DNA from: Fomitopsis serialis
Lineage: Eukaryota; Basidiomycota; Agaricomycetes; Polyporales; Fomitopsidaceae
Length of the DNA stretch: 55,709 nt
NCBI RefSeq assembly: GCF_022376445.1
Contig: NW_025955222.1
Location: forward strand, 1-55,709
Reading direction: 5' to 3'
Shown: positions 1-11,612 of the stretch, in pieces
How positions within the stretch are numbered: position 1 is the stretch's first letter
Layout of the letters: every line of letters starts with the position of its first letter
The notes under the pieces: generated by a model
Database searches by the model: none
What the model saw: the letters and a program-made list of their open reading frames with translations, nothing else
Told to the model about the DNA's origin: nothing
Program-made: the position numbers and the translations under genes

Positions 1-412
1 TGCATAGACAACTAGAATGCTCACCTGTGCGAAGCCTCCGAACCCATCAGGCGGGAGAGGCCCGAAGTTGCCAAAGGAGGAGCCAAACGACTCAAACTTG
101 GGGCCAGGAGGGTCGTTAGGTCCCGGTTCGCGTTCTGGCTGAGCGAATGTTAGACGGTCGAATAGCGCGTTACGGCGGAGGCCTGCTCACAAGACCGGTC
201 GTCTGGATGGGTATGGTACGCGTAATGTTTGATCCTTCCTGCACGTCCGACCTGATGTCGTCGCCCCCGTCGTCCCCAAAGTCGAGCTGCTCTTCCCCTT
301 GTGGTGGTGTCTTCTGAAGACCCTCTAAATACAATATACTGTGTAATGCGTCAGATATGTGCTCCGTGTGTGTCGAGATGCAACTACCTTTCTCGTTCGA
401 GGCTATCGACAA
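1..412 (-). CDS. 3' or internal exons of an unrecognised minus-strand gene (cut by window edge)
   Basis: Read on the minus strand, two stretches look coding. One (about 412 down to 230) contains an acidic run EEQLDFGDDGGDDI. The other (about 155 down to 26) is Gly/Pro/Phe-rich with FGSSFGNFGPLPPDGFGGF and ends at a good 5' splice site (CAG followed by GTGAGC at about 25-20), so the gene runs on beyond position 1. The first stretch has no ATG, so it is probably an internal exon. I could not find a clean in-frame junction between the two stretches. No family is recognised; the composition suggests a disordered region. Confidence is low. Confidence 0.3.
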
Positions 413-2116
413 TATGTGAATTTAACGTGACCGCCTAATTTGAGTTCGACGCACCCGGAGTATTAGACCGTAGCATGTGGCTATGAATGGTCTCTCGAGC
501 ATCCACAGCGGACATGTCGATTCAGCGGAAGTTCAACTTCGACCTGGTTCGGCGCGCGTTTGGGGTAGAGTGATACGAAACCGGGGATAAGAGAGTTACA
601 AAGTGATGGAGGGGGTATCCGGCGGAAACACGAAGATTTATCAAGCAATGAGCACAGAAGAAGAGTGAGGTAATGCGGGACGGTTGGATATGAACATGGG
701 CTGGAGTTCAACTGACCGCCTCACCGTCTCCTCATGTCCGTAAGCGCCGTTGACCTCTATTTGTGTACCCCGTCAATACTGCTCGCTCTCGTCTTAACGT
801 GGTTACAGTACAACAGCCCCAACTCTTTTGTAGGAATCTCGCCCGTAGCAAAAACCCTCTTGAAGTCTTCTGGCCAGGAATCAAATGCGATCTTAGCTTT
901 GCAGCTGACTTGGAGACGTTGAAAACTCCGACTTCGAAAGAGACGGTCATTGTCAACCTAGCTCAGCTCGGACTCGACATCGCATAACATGTTGGATGCA
1001 CATCTGTATGCTCTCTGCTAACAGCACTGACCGAAGGGCCAAACCTCGGATGACTCCTAGTCAGTCTACACCTTGTATGCAATGGTGCGCTTCCATGACT
1101 TACCCGCCGAGTCGGAGGTGACGTCTCCAGGTGGTGAGCACTTGAGCTCTCGAGGACGTCGTGCATTCATACTAACATCGCATGCCCCTATTACACAGTA
1201 CGGCGACTATGACATGCACTTGCACAGCTGTGGCTCTGGTTCAGTCGCCTTTGTGTCTCTATTCACGACCACGGAGGTGCCAGTCTGTGGATATTGCCCG
1301 GAGTGAGAAGCAATGTCAGGTGTTGTCAACCTTTCGCACATGTGCATGATCGCTGAGGTGGTGCAGATGGGATACAGTCGTGTCAACAGGTGGTGCTTTT
1401 GATTTGGTTGTATCTCTTGCTCTGTACTGCCCAGCAGCATTGGCTCACAAGAGTTCTGAGTCGCCTCTTGAACAACTCCCTGGTACACGAAGTTACCAAG
1501 CCACATTGTACCGTAGTCCTCGCCGCTCTGCGGTAGAGGGCGTCTGCTTTGGTGAGAGATACGACGCTTGAGGGCTACACTGGCATCTCCGGATAGACAA
1601 GTGCAGTGGCAACGCGGACTTGAGGCAGTTGGCTTGAAGTTGCTGCTAGACAGTCTCAGTCTCACGCCTCGAGTTGACTTTGGTATCAGAACAGTGTCCG
1701 CCTCGCCGTGTGTGAGAGTTGCCAATGCGAAGCAACGGGTACTTGCCGTGTTACAGGAACCGTTGAAAGGCCACAATCAACATCACCCACGGTGTACGCC
1801 ATGCCCTTTGTCGAATCTGGTGCAACTAACCTACATCTCATACAGGCATAGAGCGCTTTAGGCGAAGACGCGATGCGCTCCGAGACGCGCGACACGAGAC
1901 GCGAACGCAGCCACTGTGGCCGCCGGGCGGCAGACGCGATGATCAGAGGAAGGCGGTACTTGACAGTTCATACGGAAGCTCTCGCCGTATGAGATGAATA
2001 ACAAAACTGTCGGCGAAGAATGCCTTGCTACATAAAGTCGCGATAGCCTTTAAGACAGGACTCAAGTTGCTGCCATCGGACGCATCTCTCGCTCTTCAAA
2101 GCCTCTCCGAGTACCG
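413..2116. other. 1.7 kb without a recognisable gene
   Basis: Only short or shadow-like open frames are seen. The longest is a 189-codon minus-strand frame at 1207-1776, with no recognised domain. Dense stops interrupt both strands around 1860-2100. A TATA-like CATAAAG at about 2031 and pyrimidine-rich sequence up to 2110 probably belong to the promoter and leader of the membrane-protein gene that starts at 2117. Confidence 0.4.
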
Positions 2117-3840
2117 ATGAGCTGGAATTTCACGATCGACGATTCGAGCTCCTACATCAAGTATCTTCCGTCGGGTCCGTGTTCTCGATGCCGCGACCTG
2201 CATACGCTGAACTAATCTCCCAACAGAGGATACGGGGTTGGGAAACAATACATCCCTTGGCTGGGATCCATACTGGGGAGGCTCTGGCGGGTTTCTCCCC
2301 GTATCAGATCAGTCGTATGGTCGAGGGGCCAGCGGACAGTCGCTCCACGTAACAACGCTCGATGGAGCCAGCCTGTCATTTGAGTTCTATGGCAAGTTGT
2401 CTCGCTCCGGAAACGTCGTATACGTCCATCTTCATATTCATACCGGTAACAGTGTCTGTCTCCATGGGACGTCGAGTGGTACCTTCGATGTTGCAATCAA
2501 CGATATCACTGCGCTCGGTTTAAGAGCAACTGCAGATGGTGTCTTGTACTGCCAACAGGATCTGCCAACGAACGTGAATTACGTCAATCTTACTGCGCAT
2601 GTCATCCCGAACTCTGGACAGCAACTGGCATTTGATTACGCCGAAGTAACCTACGATTTTTCCACAGGGTAGATGTCTACACGCCATTCTTCCCGTATAT
2701 TGTTTATTGACATTCGGACGCAGGACAACTTCTCCTGAGGAAGTTGTGTATAACAATACGGACACTTCAGCGGTACACTACGCGGGAAACTGGACAAGCC
2801 TCACGATTGCTGATGCGCCGAGCACCATATCGAGCATCCCCATCCACAAGACGACCGCCTACGGCGCGTCGGCATCGTTGGATTTCACTGGAGAGGCAAT
2901 CGCAGTGTATGGATTCAGGAGTTGGGGCTCCTATCTGTACAACATCGTGAGTTGATTGTCGCCTGAAGCGGGATTGGGCTGATTTCTGTCTGCTCTGGTA
3001 TGTTTAGACCTTGGATGAGGATCCGCCGCATCAGTACAATGGGAGTACTCCGTGGGAGCTCACAAATTCGCTCCTGTTCTTCCAAGCCGGAATCGACCCG
3101 AATGTGTCACATACCATCAAGATCACGAACGCTGGTGGCGAATCTTATTACAAGTTCTATCTCAACTCGATCTCAGTGTTCAAGTCCAATTCGACAAATA
3201 CGACGCAGAACACACCAGCGTCATCTTCGCCGCCAACGTAAGTCGAAGCTTCTACGTCTTCTGTGTCTAGCCTCCTTAGACCCCGCGTGCAAGGGCACCC
3301 ACTGGCGACATACACCACCACACGGCCGCCATCGTTGGCGGCGTGGTTGGTGGTGTGGGCGGTCTCCTCTTGATCATCGGTCTGGCGATCTTTTTCTTGC
3401 ATCGGAGGCCGTCGCCGTCAAGGTATCGCGACATCTCACCGTACACTGCCACGAATGCGGGCTCGGATCCCCAGGCTGGTACCCTTCAGACGTCGTCCAG
3501 CTCTCTCCTGTTCGCCGATGGTGCGCGCCGAGCGCAAGGCCTACCGGCAAAGGGTATCGGTCTGGCCAGTACACCAGCGACTTCCCAGACCACACAAGCA
3601 CATCTGGTGACAACTCCACACCGGGCGGGTGTTGCAGGCCACACAGGCGTCCCTCATTCGATGCTTCCTACTGGGCCCGAATCACCAGCAGGTAGTACCG
3701 CTGCGACTGTTTCATCGGTCACACAACCTGTGAACGTGGACCGCATCATCGAAATGATTGCGGAGAGAATCGACAGACGAAGTTCGCCGCCTCACGACGC
3801 TGGAGACGCCCCACCTCGGTACCGGGACAGCGCAGTTTAA
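2117..3840 (+). CDS. Single-pass membrane protein, paralog 1 of a tandem pair
   Basis: The start is the ATG at 2117 (MSWNFTIDDSSSYIKY). Introns follow at about 2175-2225, 2671-2724, 2948-3008 and 3239 to about 3290. The N-terminal half has two similar segments rich in Asn-X-Ser/Thr sequons (NFT, NNT, NLT, NTT) and motifs shared with the next gene: GQSLH, TLDGASL, FDFTGEAIAVYG-like and QYNGSTPW. A Gly-rich transmembrane helix follows (VVGGVGGLLLIIGLAIFFL), then HRR and a roughly 150-residue Ser/Thr/Pro-rich cytoplasmic tail. The tail contains VDRIIEMIAERIDRR and DAPPRYRDS. No N-terminal signal peptide is visible, so the transmembrane helix may act as an Nout-Cin anchor. Agaricomycete genomes carry many proteins of this layout with unknown function; a role as a surface sensor is inference only. 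One splice site near 2391 is abnormal (see findings). Confidence 0.75.
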
Positions 3841-4758
3841 GGACTGAGTACTCAGTGGTATACCGCTGTTGGCGTAGCCGTGTTGGCTAACTACATCCCT
3901 TTGACTGCACAACCCAATGTACGCTTGAAGGTTTGATGAGCTCAAGGCCAAAACACATCGCGCTCACGAACCAGGACAAACATATGGAACTTCTTCACAC
4001 CGTTCTATGTGCCTTCCGCCATTTGCGACAGTATGTAGTCAGGCGGCCAGCTTGACTGAAGCTTAAGATGTAACGCGTAACGACTCCGATCTTCATGCCA
4101 ATCATGCATCATGATAGGAACTCCATGAGACTGGTTGCTTTTGCGCGTGTGACAAAAATCTACGAGCGGTCGCAGGCGGTCGTATAGTACAGCGTACCAC
4201 GGTCAGGTACGCGCGCTCGATGTGTTCCTCAATGTCGTCCCATGTCTTGATTGTCCCCGCTGTACCTAGGAGCCTTGTGTAAATATAAGTAGCACATGTA
4301 CAGTACACAAAGCAGCCCCCGGCAAGCCACAATGGGGTAATTACTATGAACATGTCCGCATAGCGTACACCTGACGGATCTCACTCATCGCGGTGAGCGG
4401 GCGCGCCGGTATGAGCACGACTCGGGCGAGCTCCACAAGAGTCCTACTGCATTAGGCAGGGGCTGGGCGATTGGATCTGATCAGTGATCCGGATGTGAGA
4501 CACCTACCAAATGGAGCACGTGGCGAATGAGCGGCCAGCATTCAATGAGCCCGCCAGTGTCTTCCAACAGCCTCGGCGACCCGCTGCCAATATCTGACAC
4601 TTCGCGCATTGATGCAACACAAAATACGTGATTTGCGTCGCGCTTTGTCGCCGTCAAAAGGAACGTACAAACAGCGATAACAGGTTGCCTGATGCCCTGG
4701 CCCGTCGCATCTTATTCGCAGTCCTTTACCTTCTTTCGCCTGTGTACTCCTACTGGCC
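3841..4758. other. 0.9 kb intergenic between the paralogs
   Basis: The stretch holds the 3' end of paralog 1 and the promoter of paralog 2. Minus-strand frames of 79-87 codons are present without family resemblance and are not called. No clear TATA element stands out. Confidence 0.4.
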
Positions 4759-6512
4759 ATGAGCACTGACTGGAATTTCACAATTGACGACTCAAGTGCA
4801 TTCATTACCTACAAGCCTTTCGGTCAGTCGTATAAGGCTTTCTGTTGAAGGTGTAGACTTATTTATGCGAGCATAGAGGATGGTGGTTTGGGAAATCGTA
4901 CCCTCATCGGTTGGGAGCCGTCCTGGTCAGGCTCGGGCGGCTTCCCATCGGCCTACGCAAACAGTGCTTCGGGACAATCGCTTCACATCACTGCTCTCGA
5001 CGGGGCTAGCTTGAACTTTCAGTTCTATGGTACGCCCTATTATGAGACGGCTGGGTGCTCTTCTCATTCCCGTGGAACCAGGTGATGCCGTTTATCTGCA
5101 TGGATCGACGAATGGGACCTTCGACGTTACCATCGACAATGATGCGTATACTAATCAATCGGCCGTTGGAAACGGGCTTCTCTACTTTGCCGACGATCTT
5201 GCAACCCAAACACACTATGTGACACTGACCGCACACTTCTCCGGCGCCAGTCAAGTCCTAGAGTTTGACCTCGCGAATGTAACCTACACATTCGCAGATG
5301 GGTGCGTAGCGTTCACTTTGCACAGACCGTCACGACTGAGTGTATCTGTATGGAACTAGATCTGATGGCAAACCGCTCGAGGTGGTATATGCCAATACGA
5401 ACACTTCTGCCTTCCAGTACACGGGAGGGTGGTCTGTTAAATCGGACGCTGACGTGCCAAGTCCGACATCGACGGCACCTTTTCATATTACCTCTCAGTA
5501 CGGCTCGTCAGTATCTTTGAACTTCACGGGAGAAGCCATCGCAATGTACGGTCTCAGAAACTGGGGTAACTGGATCTATAACGTGGTTAGTACCGACTTG
5601 AGCGACGTCTGCCGTTCCATTATTCTAACTGCACTGTGTGTAGACACTCGATGGGTATCAAACCCAGTATAATGGAAGCACGCCCTGGAAGCAAGGCAAT
5701 TCGCTTCTCTTCTTCGAAGCTGGGCTTGACCCCAATCGGACGCACACCATTGTCTTGACGGATGAGGCCGATCAGACCTACTGGCAAATGATATTGAACT
5801 CTGTCTCCGTGTTCCAAGCCAATCATACCCAAGGTGGCACAGCATCCAGTTCTGCGACGTGAGTTGCGTATCACCTAATGCATGAATGAACTTGCCTCAT
5901 TTCTCCATGACGGCCAGCTCTGTGTCAAACATAAGGAAATCAACGAACGCCGGCGCCATCGCAGGCGGGGTCGTTGGTGGAGTTGCTGGGTTACTCCTCA
6001 TAATCGGTCTGATTCTGTGGTTGTTCCGCCGCCATGCATCCAGGCAGTACGATGCATCCCGGAAGTCCGATATATCACCCTTCCCCGTCCTTCCCACCGC
6101 CGCCACGCCGTCCTCCCACTCACTCAAGGATGGAGCCGTGCCCACCACTGACTCCTCGTACACGGCACCTTTGACTCCGGGCATGTATCACAAAGGCGCG
6201 TCAGTTGGCGGTCCGGCCACCGCACAGATCCCCGTGTCTGCTCCGGTCACTGTAGTCTCTACCAGTCCGCCCAGCAGCAGCATAGGGCCTCCGACCGTTG
6301 CGACTTCTGAGACTGGCGCCCCACCGCTTCCTGAAACGGGCCTGGTCTCAGGGGTCGCATCTACACCCGGGCCATCTGCACCGCATCCTCCCGCTGTGAG
6401 CGTGGACCACATCATTGAACTCATCGCGCAAAGGATCGATCGTAGGTCGTCCAGAGGTCCTTACGAGGGCGATGCTCCCCCACGATATCCGGAAAGTGTC
6501 TACAGTGACTGA
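4759..6512 (+). CDS. Single-pass membrane protein, paralog 2 of the tandem pair
   Basis: The start is the ATG at 4759 (MSTDWNFTIDDSSAFITY), colinear with paralog 1. Introns lie at about 4824-4875, 5031-5082, 5300-5351, 5585-5641 and 5860-5919. The lumenal half shares the GGLGNRT, GQSLHITALDGASL, DFANVTY-type, LNFTGEAIAMYGLRNWG and YNGSTPW blocks with the neighbour. The transmembrane segment is GGVVGGVAGLLLIIGLILWLF followed by RRH. The tail is long and Pro/Thr/Ser-rich and ends with VDHIIELIAQRIDRR and DAPPRYPES, matching paralog 1. As in paralog 1, no signal peptide is visible. The same intron positions and order show a tandem duplication. Function is unknown; a cell-surface sensor or adhesion role is inference. 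Confidence 0.78.
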
Positions 6513-6860
6513 AAGTCCTCATTCCCGGGTCCGAGACTAGCACGGACATGGTCGAATAGCTGTTCGAGCTGTTCATTCATTCGTTGCCCTTCACTTGGGT
6601 GGTCCGGTCATTTATTGTGCCATTTTCTCGTACGTATGAATCTATATATACTTAATGTGATCATGCCTGGATCATTACCTCTCGGCCGCCTCGAGTACTC
6701 CGAGCGAGTTGCGCCGTTCAAGAAAACCACTTCCAGTGTGCTGGCCTTCAAAGATCAAGGCTGTTTGTCAATTTCAAGGGCCCCGCCGTTGTAAGTTGAT
6801 TTGGTTTGTTATGCCCGAAATACGTGGCTAACGATCACGTTCGGATCCAGTCTCAGGAAT
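6513..6860. other. Convergent intergenic region
   Basis: This 350-bp stretch lies between the stop of paralog 2 and the presumed 3' end of the minus-strand gene. An AT-rich run around 6630-6660 (tatatatac) could serve 3'-end formation. Nothing else is seen. Confidence 0.35.
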
Positions 6861-9063
6861 CTACCTATGCTCTGTCCACGACTCGATGGTGTCATGAGAC
6901 TCCTGGGAACAGGTCGGCGTATAAGCATGATTGCCATCAGTGCCCGCTGTACCGATCTGTCCTCTGACATCCTCCTTAACCACCTCCTTGACGGCCGGCG
7001 ACGCGAAAGCGGGAAACCTGGAGCTTCTGCCTCTTGACCTGACGCTTGGTGACGTACGAAGATGATCCCGAGCTTCTCGTTCGACCGCAGTGCGAGCTGG
7101 CGTTGCGGGATGCCTTGTTTCTGCAAGAGGTTGTTCAGAAGCTGGACCTTGTGCTGGCTCACACGGTGGAGTCCTGCGATAGTCGTGGTCCGCCACTTCT
7201 TCTCCTGGAGTATTGAGTACGACGCTGGGCTTTTTCTGTTCCAATGTCACGAAACCTTAGGGAGCAGCTTGAAACTGACTACAGTTGGATTTGACTGACC
7301 TCTGGAGTCACATTCGAGCCGATTTCTGCCGCCTTCCGAAGGGGAGACAGGAAAATGCCCGGCGCTGGCGCAAAGACAGGTAGACGAGGAGAGCGAGGCG
7401 TATCCTTTGCCGCGCCGTCTCTTGAGGCCGTTCTAACACCGCTCACAGTGTGTCGCGCGCCCGGCTGAGCCAGGCCGGTCGAGGGCACGATCCACGTCCC
7501 ATCATCATCGTCAGACAGTTCTTGCAAATCGCCGGGGACCGGAGCTGGGACGTCAGAGCTTGATGAAGGTTGCACCGTATCCTCTCCCAGTACGGGGGTA
7601 CGCGGAACGCGACCTGCGGATTCACGTAGGAAAGGCGCGACCCGAAGACCAGCAGTACTAGCGGAGATGTCTGACGAGGACAGATCCGACGTCGTATGAG
7701 TCTCGCCGATGCATCCGCGGTCAAACTTTTCCCATTTGAAATCGATGGCAGTGAGGTCCTCGGGCAGCATATAGTCATCTTCCTCGAGAGGATCCGAGCT
7801 GCAGGGATCTTCTGCAGGCGAGTCGAAATAAAATGGAATCGGTCTGAGTGGGGTACATTCGTTTGTCCGCTCTAGCCCGAAAGAAGACTTCGACGGCTGT
7901 TGTGGGGCAGGCGATGACATACGTTCAAGACAGAATGGAGAACAGGAGCGAGCGACTTCGCCTCCAAGAGTACGGTCCAGTCCCGTAGTGGTGGCCGAGG
8001 GCATACATCCAGTAGGTCCCGAAGAGCGAGTTGAACTAGCGACAAGGATAGCCATCGAGGTGTTCTGGGCGAGTGCAGAGGAAGCAGCTAAGCGAACGCC
8101 GTAACTAGTCATCACAAAGTCGTCCGGATCGTAGTCTTCAAGAAGCGGCGTGTCTGCCTGTGGACCTAGTATTACAGCGAAAGGATCTTTACTGAATAAT
8201 CCATTTTTGGTGACCCCAATAGACTCTTCGAGGAGCATGGTATGTTTAGCGTCGTCGCGACTAGCGGACTCCAGCGGAAAGTCGGAAGGAGGCACTGCAC
8301 CGACAGAGGAAGCAGGCCCAGGAGTGGAGAACGGCACGGGCAGAAGATCCTCGCTCAAGTTCGGTCTTCCGCCGGATACGGACGAGAGGCGAGATGTCGT
8401 GTGGGAGACCGAGGAAATGTCGCCCACGATGCGGTCTCGGGACAAAGCGAAGTTACTCGCGATACGTCCCGTAACCGATGGATTCCCTGCGCCTGGATTG
8501 GGTACATGCGCGGTCGGAGGACTTCCTGGACTCGGAGGGTTGAACGCGAAGACAGAGCCGTCATTGATGGCTTGTTCAACAGGCACTGCAGGGTTCAGCA
8601 CGGGTGCATCCTCGTGTAATCTGGGCTCTACGCATACACCGGGCCTCACCGGAACGGTTGTCGAATGTGGTGGTAGTAGAGTGCGGAGAGGGTGGTGCAC
8701 GTCAAGCGTAGAGAGCGTATTGTTGAGCCATGCGGGGATAGAGGGAAGTTTCCGGGATCGCCTTCTGCTGTTCCGATACTCTCCAGAAATCCCAGGTTCG
8801 TCAAGTCTTTCACGACCACCAGCATGCATCTTGATGACCGCGAAGTCAGCCCCGAGTCGACCTCCGCGGAGCTCGTTGTATGCGTCTACGGGTGTTCTCG
8901 GCATGTCGTACTCTGCAGCGCTGGCGGAAGAGGATGATGCGGCGCGACGACGCCTTCCTGAGTGGGAGCTCTTGGAGCTCGCAGGAGATGTATGCAATAT
9001 ATTGACGGTCTCGATCATCCGGTCGAAGCGAGAGTTCAGTCCAGTCGTTTTGCGCCGCTTCAT
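6861..9063 (-). CDS. Large Ser/Pro-rich protein, unrecognised, probably nuclear
   Basis: A first exon of nearly 590 codons begins at the ATG at 9063 (MKRRKTTGLNSRFDRMIETV). It has basic clusters (KRRK, GRRRR, RRRSRK), a short ordered patch IPAWLNNTLSTLDVHHPLRTLL and long disordered acidic/Ser-rich sequence with EEDDYMLPEDLTAIDFKWEKF and LSDDDDGTWIVPSTG. A 5' splice site (CCAGAG then GTCAGT) lies near 7302. Two acceptors give different C-termini. The one at ACTCCAG about 95 nt downstream has a good branch site (gtactcaat) and joins EKKWRTTTIAGLHRVSQHKV followed by a helical QLLNNLLQKQ segment. The nearer one at ACAG gives KKPSVVLNTPGEEV and ends at 6861. I prefer the first but cannot settle it, so the 3' end is approximate. 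No domain is recognised. The plus-strand open frame at 8150-9094 is its shadow. Confidence 0.6.
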
Positions 9064-10015
9064 GACAGGTTGCTCCGATGATCTAGGATCATGAAACAGA
9101 GAATCTTGTTGGTTAGGTTAGCAGGACGCGCGTACCGACTGCTGACGGTCCTCCTGCGCGCCATCATAATATCTCCCGACACATCGTTATAAGCCAGTAG
9201 TGAAGGCATTGTTGAATGCTAGAACCATACGATCTGCAACTGACATGCAGAATGAAAACCTTCGAGCGGGATTGTATGCGGGCAGGATTTTTGGTGGTTG
9301 TGCCCATCAAACAGGTCGCGCAAGCGTCACGACACGTTCGCGCAAGAGTGTATCAACGGTCACGTGGGTCGCGTTAGTCACACAACGCGTACATATACCC
9401 GGCCCGTGACAGGTTGCCACACACAGGACGCACGTCGCTAACCTTAGGCTTTCGCCAGCATGTCGCTATGAGACATTTGCGACGAGTGCCGCCGAAATTG
9501 CGCTATACCGCGCACAGGCACCGGTGAGACTGGTGATGTTTTCAAGGTAAGTGTCCAACCGAAACTGGCGGCGGCGGTAATGATGTTAATAATATCGCGA
9601 AGACAGACATGCTAGTATTAGTTACGACCATTCATGGTCCAACGAGAGCCGGTCCTGCTCGGATGCTCCCTTTTGGTCCAAAGAATTTGTCACGCTGCGC
9701 ATGCAGTACGCCTTGATTGTGTATGCCGATTCACCGACCTCTTCGTTGCGAATCAGATCCATGTCAGACACGAGATGACCCGACAACAGGATCCAATATT
9801 GACGATGTCCAAGCGAGGCGCCGACGAAGTCGACATCCGGAGGCAACGCACGCATTAATGACGAATTGCACTCCCGGGTCCGTATACAGGTCACCAATGT
9901 GGGGAATGCGGTTTCCCGTTGTCGCCGAGACATCCGCCGGGCATGGACTCATTTCGCGCGCAGTATAAAAGAGGATGCTGGGACGCGAGTGAGGTACAGG
10001 ACATCTTGAATCGTC
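9064..10015. other. Divergent promoter region, about 950 bp
   Basis: The region separates the minus-strand gene (start 9063) from the plus-strand gene starting at 10016. It contains several scattered stops and no convincing exon. The right-hand side carries a TATA box annotated separately. Confidence 0.4.
9964..9970 (+). promoter_or_regulatory. TATA box of the UPF0643-like gene
   Basis: TATAAAA lies 46 bp upstream of the ATG at 10016, a plausible distance for a fungal gene with a short leader. Confidence 0.55.
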
Positions 10016-10874
10016 ATGTCTACTGCTATCCTTCCAGCTCCCGTCGCAAGTTCGTTGCTCACGTACGATCTTGGGCAACAGTCTCAGAGCGAGAACGGGC
10101 GAAGCTCGACTGCGGCGCCGCTCTCATATCCTCAGTCCGAATTTTCCTTCCAGTCAAGCCCTCCAGAACCAATACTGTACCTCCCACCCATTTTGTCTCT
10201 ACTGCCCCTCGAGTACAGGCAACCTCCAGTGCCTCTCACAGAGGGTCTCAGCAGTGGGCTGTACTCCCCGCTTTCTACGGAATCGCACCTACCTACTATC
10301 GACGAAGCCTCTCTTGCACTTCACTATGCCTTACATCGGTTCCGTGCAGTGACCCCGGACTACGCCACGGTTCCATATGCGGAGGCCTTCAATTGGGATG
10401 AGATTGACCTACCGGAGGATGCCGAGCATGAATGGTACTGCGTCGTCTTCAACAGCAAACGCCGTATAGGAAGCGACGGTTCCGGTATGTTCTGCTACTC
10501 GTGGTATACTCGTCGCATGATAACGATGTGCCCCAGGCCTGTACTCCGCTGACCGATTAGCGCACGAAGAAGCCGTGCAGAACGGAGGGGTAGGCATTCA
10601 TGTTCTCATATACTATTGTCATGAACTGATCGGCTTCCAGCTGATAATGTACTGGTACGGCACGCCACATCCAGAGACCAGGATGAACCTCGCTACCTGC
10701 ATCTGGCAATCGCGAAAAGATGCCATAGCTGCGAATTCTCGCCCTCATCACATACGCGCTATGCGTCTCGCTGCCGCTTCGTACGACCATTACACCTTGA
10801 AGCGTTACTGGCTGCGGAAGGTCAAGGGCGAGCGTGGCGTCATGGTCAAACCGTTCGAAGTGACGGATACGTGA
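10016..10874 (+). CDS. UPF0643-family protein (function unknown)
   Basis: Three exons (10016-10484, 10537-10589, 10641-10874) join in frame. The N-terminal ~90 residues are Ser/Pro-rich and poorly structured. The conserved part then reads LALHYALHRFRAV, EHEWYCVVFNSKRR, LYSADRLAHEEAVQNGG, MYWYGTPHPETRMNLATCIW, a QSRKDAIAA block and YDHYTLKRYWLRKVKGE. These blocks match my memory of the fungal UPF0643 family, which is widespread in yeasts and filamentous fungi and resembles an enzyme-sized single domain of unknown activity. Length of about 250 residues fits. Family assignment is from remembered motifs and not from a search. Confidence 0.7.
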
Positions 10875-11612
10875 TGAGATGTGCCTAGTCAGCAGGCTCC
10901 AGTACTGCTCGGTTGATATCAGGTACGTTGCTGGCTATCTACAGTTTGTCCACTGCTGAGCATAGCCTGCAGTGATGAAGATACCCTCTGCTGCCTACGC
11001 AGCTACAGCGACCGCCGTCAGACCGAGTCAAAGACGCCTTGGAGGTGCCTTCATGCACGAGCAAGGAGCGACACCTCGAGAAGTGCCGGTCTGCACAGTG
11101 AGACGAATTTTTCAGTTGGTCATGGACACAATAGCGGAGTAAGTTATGTCGATGTGTACTAGTCTATGAGCATAGCCGAGCCTATATAATGGGATATGGA
11201 TTGTAATGAGTGCCTCGACCTCGCTCTTCCCATTGCGCAATACGGCGACTGATGGTACAATATTCGCCACTGACTAGCGCACAAGCCGGTGACGGTTCGC
11301 ATATAAGCATACCGACCTCCTTCCAGCCCTGCAGCCTTTTGCCTACCTTTCCCTCGAAACCCAGTCCTTGTCCTTCATTTTCTGTGCTTGCACGAAGCTG
11401 GAATAGTTCAGCGCCGTGTCGCTCGCCGATTGGGCCTTAAATAAGTTCAGACCATGACTTAGTCATTGTGCGGCTGCCTCCTTGGGGTGCCGCGGCTTCA
11501 GCTGCAGTTGGTCGTGCCGCACGTACTACATATCAACACCCGACTTCCTTATCTTCTGAGAACTCTTTTCTGCTCATCCCTTCGTGCTGGCGAGGCAGCG
11601 TGCAGAATCAGC
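10875..11612. other. Intergenic, about 740 bp
   Basis: TATA-like sequences occur at about 11183 (tatataatg) and 11300 (catataagc), both more than 300 bp from the next ATG at 11613. A leader intron upstream of the GGT gene is possible but not resolved. No coding exon is supported. Confidence 0.35.

Noticed and set aside
1207..1776. 189-codon minus-strand open frame
   Set aside because: No recognised motif, no neighbouring exons with matching phase. A decayed gene cannot be excluded.
3000..3695. 231-codon Arg/Ser-rich plus-strand frame
   Set aside because: Out-of-frame shadow across two exons and an intron of membrane-protein paralog 1.
8150..9094. 314-codon plus-strand open frame
   Set aside because: It lies opposite the large minus-strand gene, whose Ser/Pro-rich codons leave the opposite strand open. 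No domain is visible.
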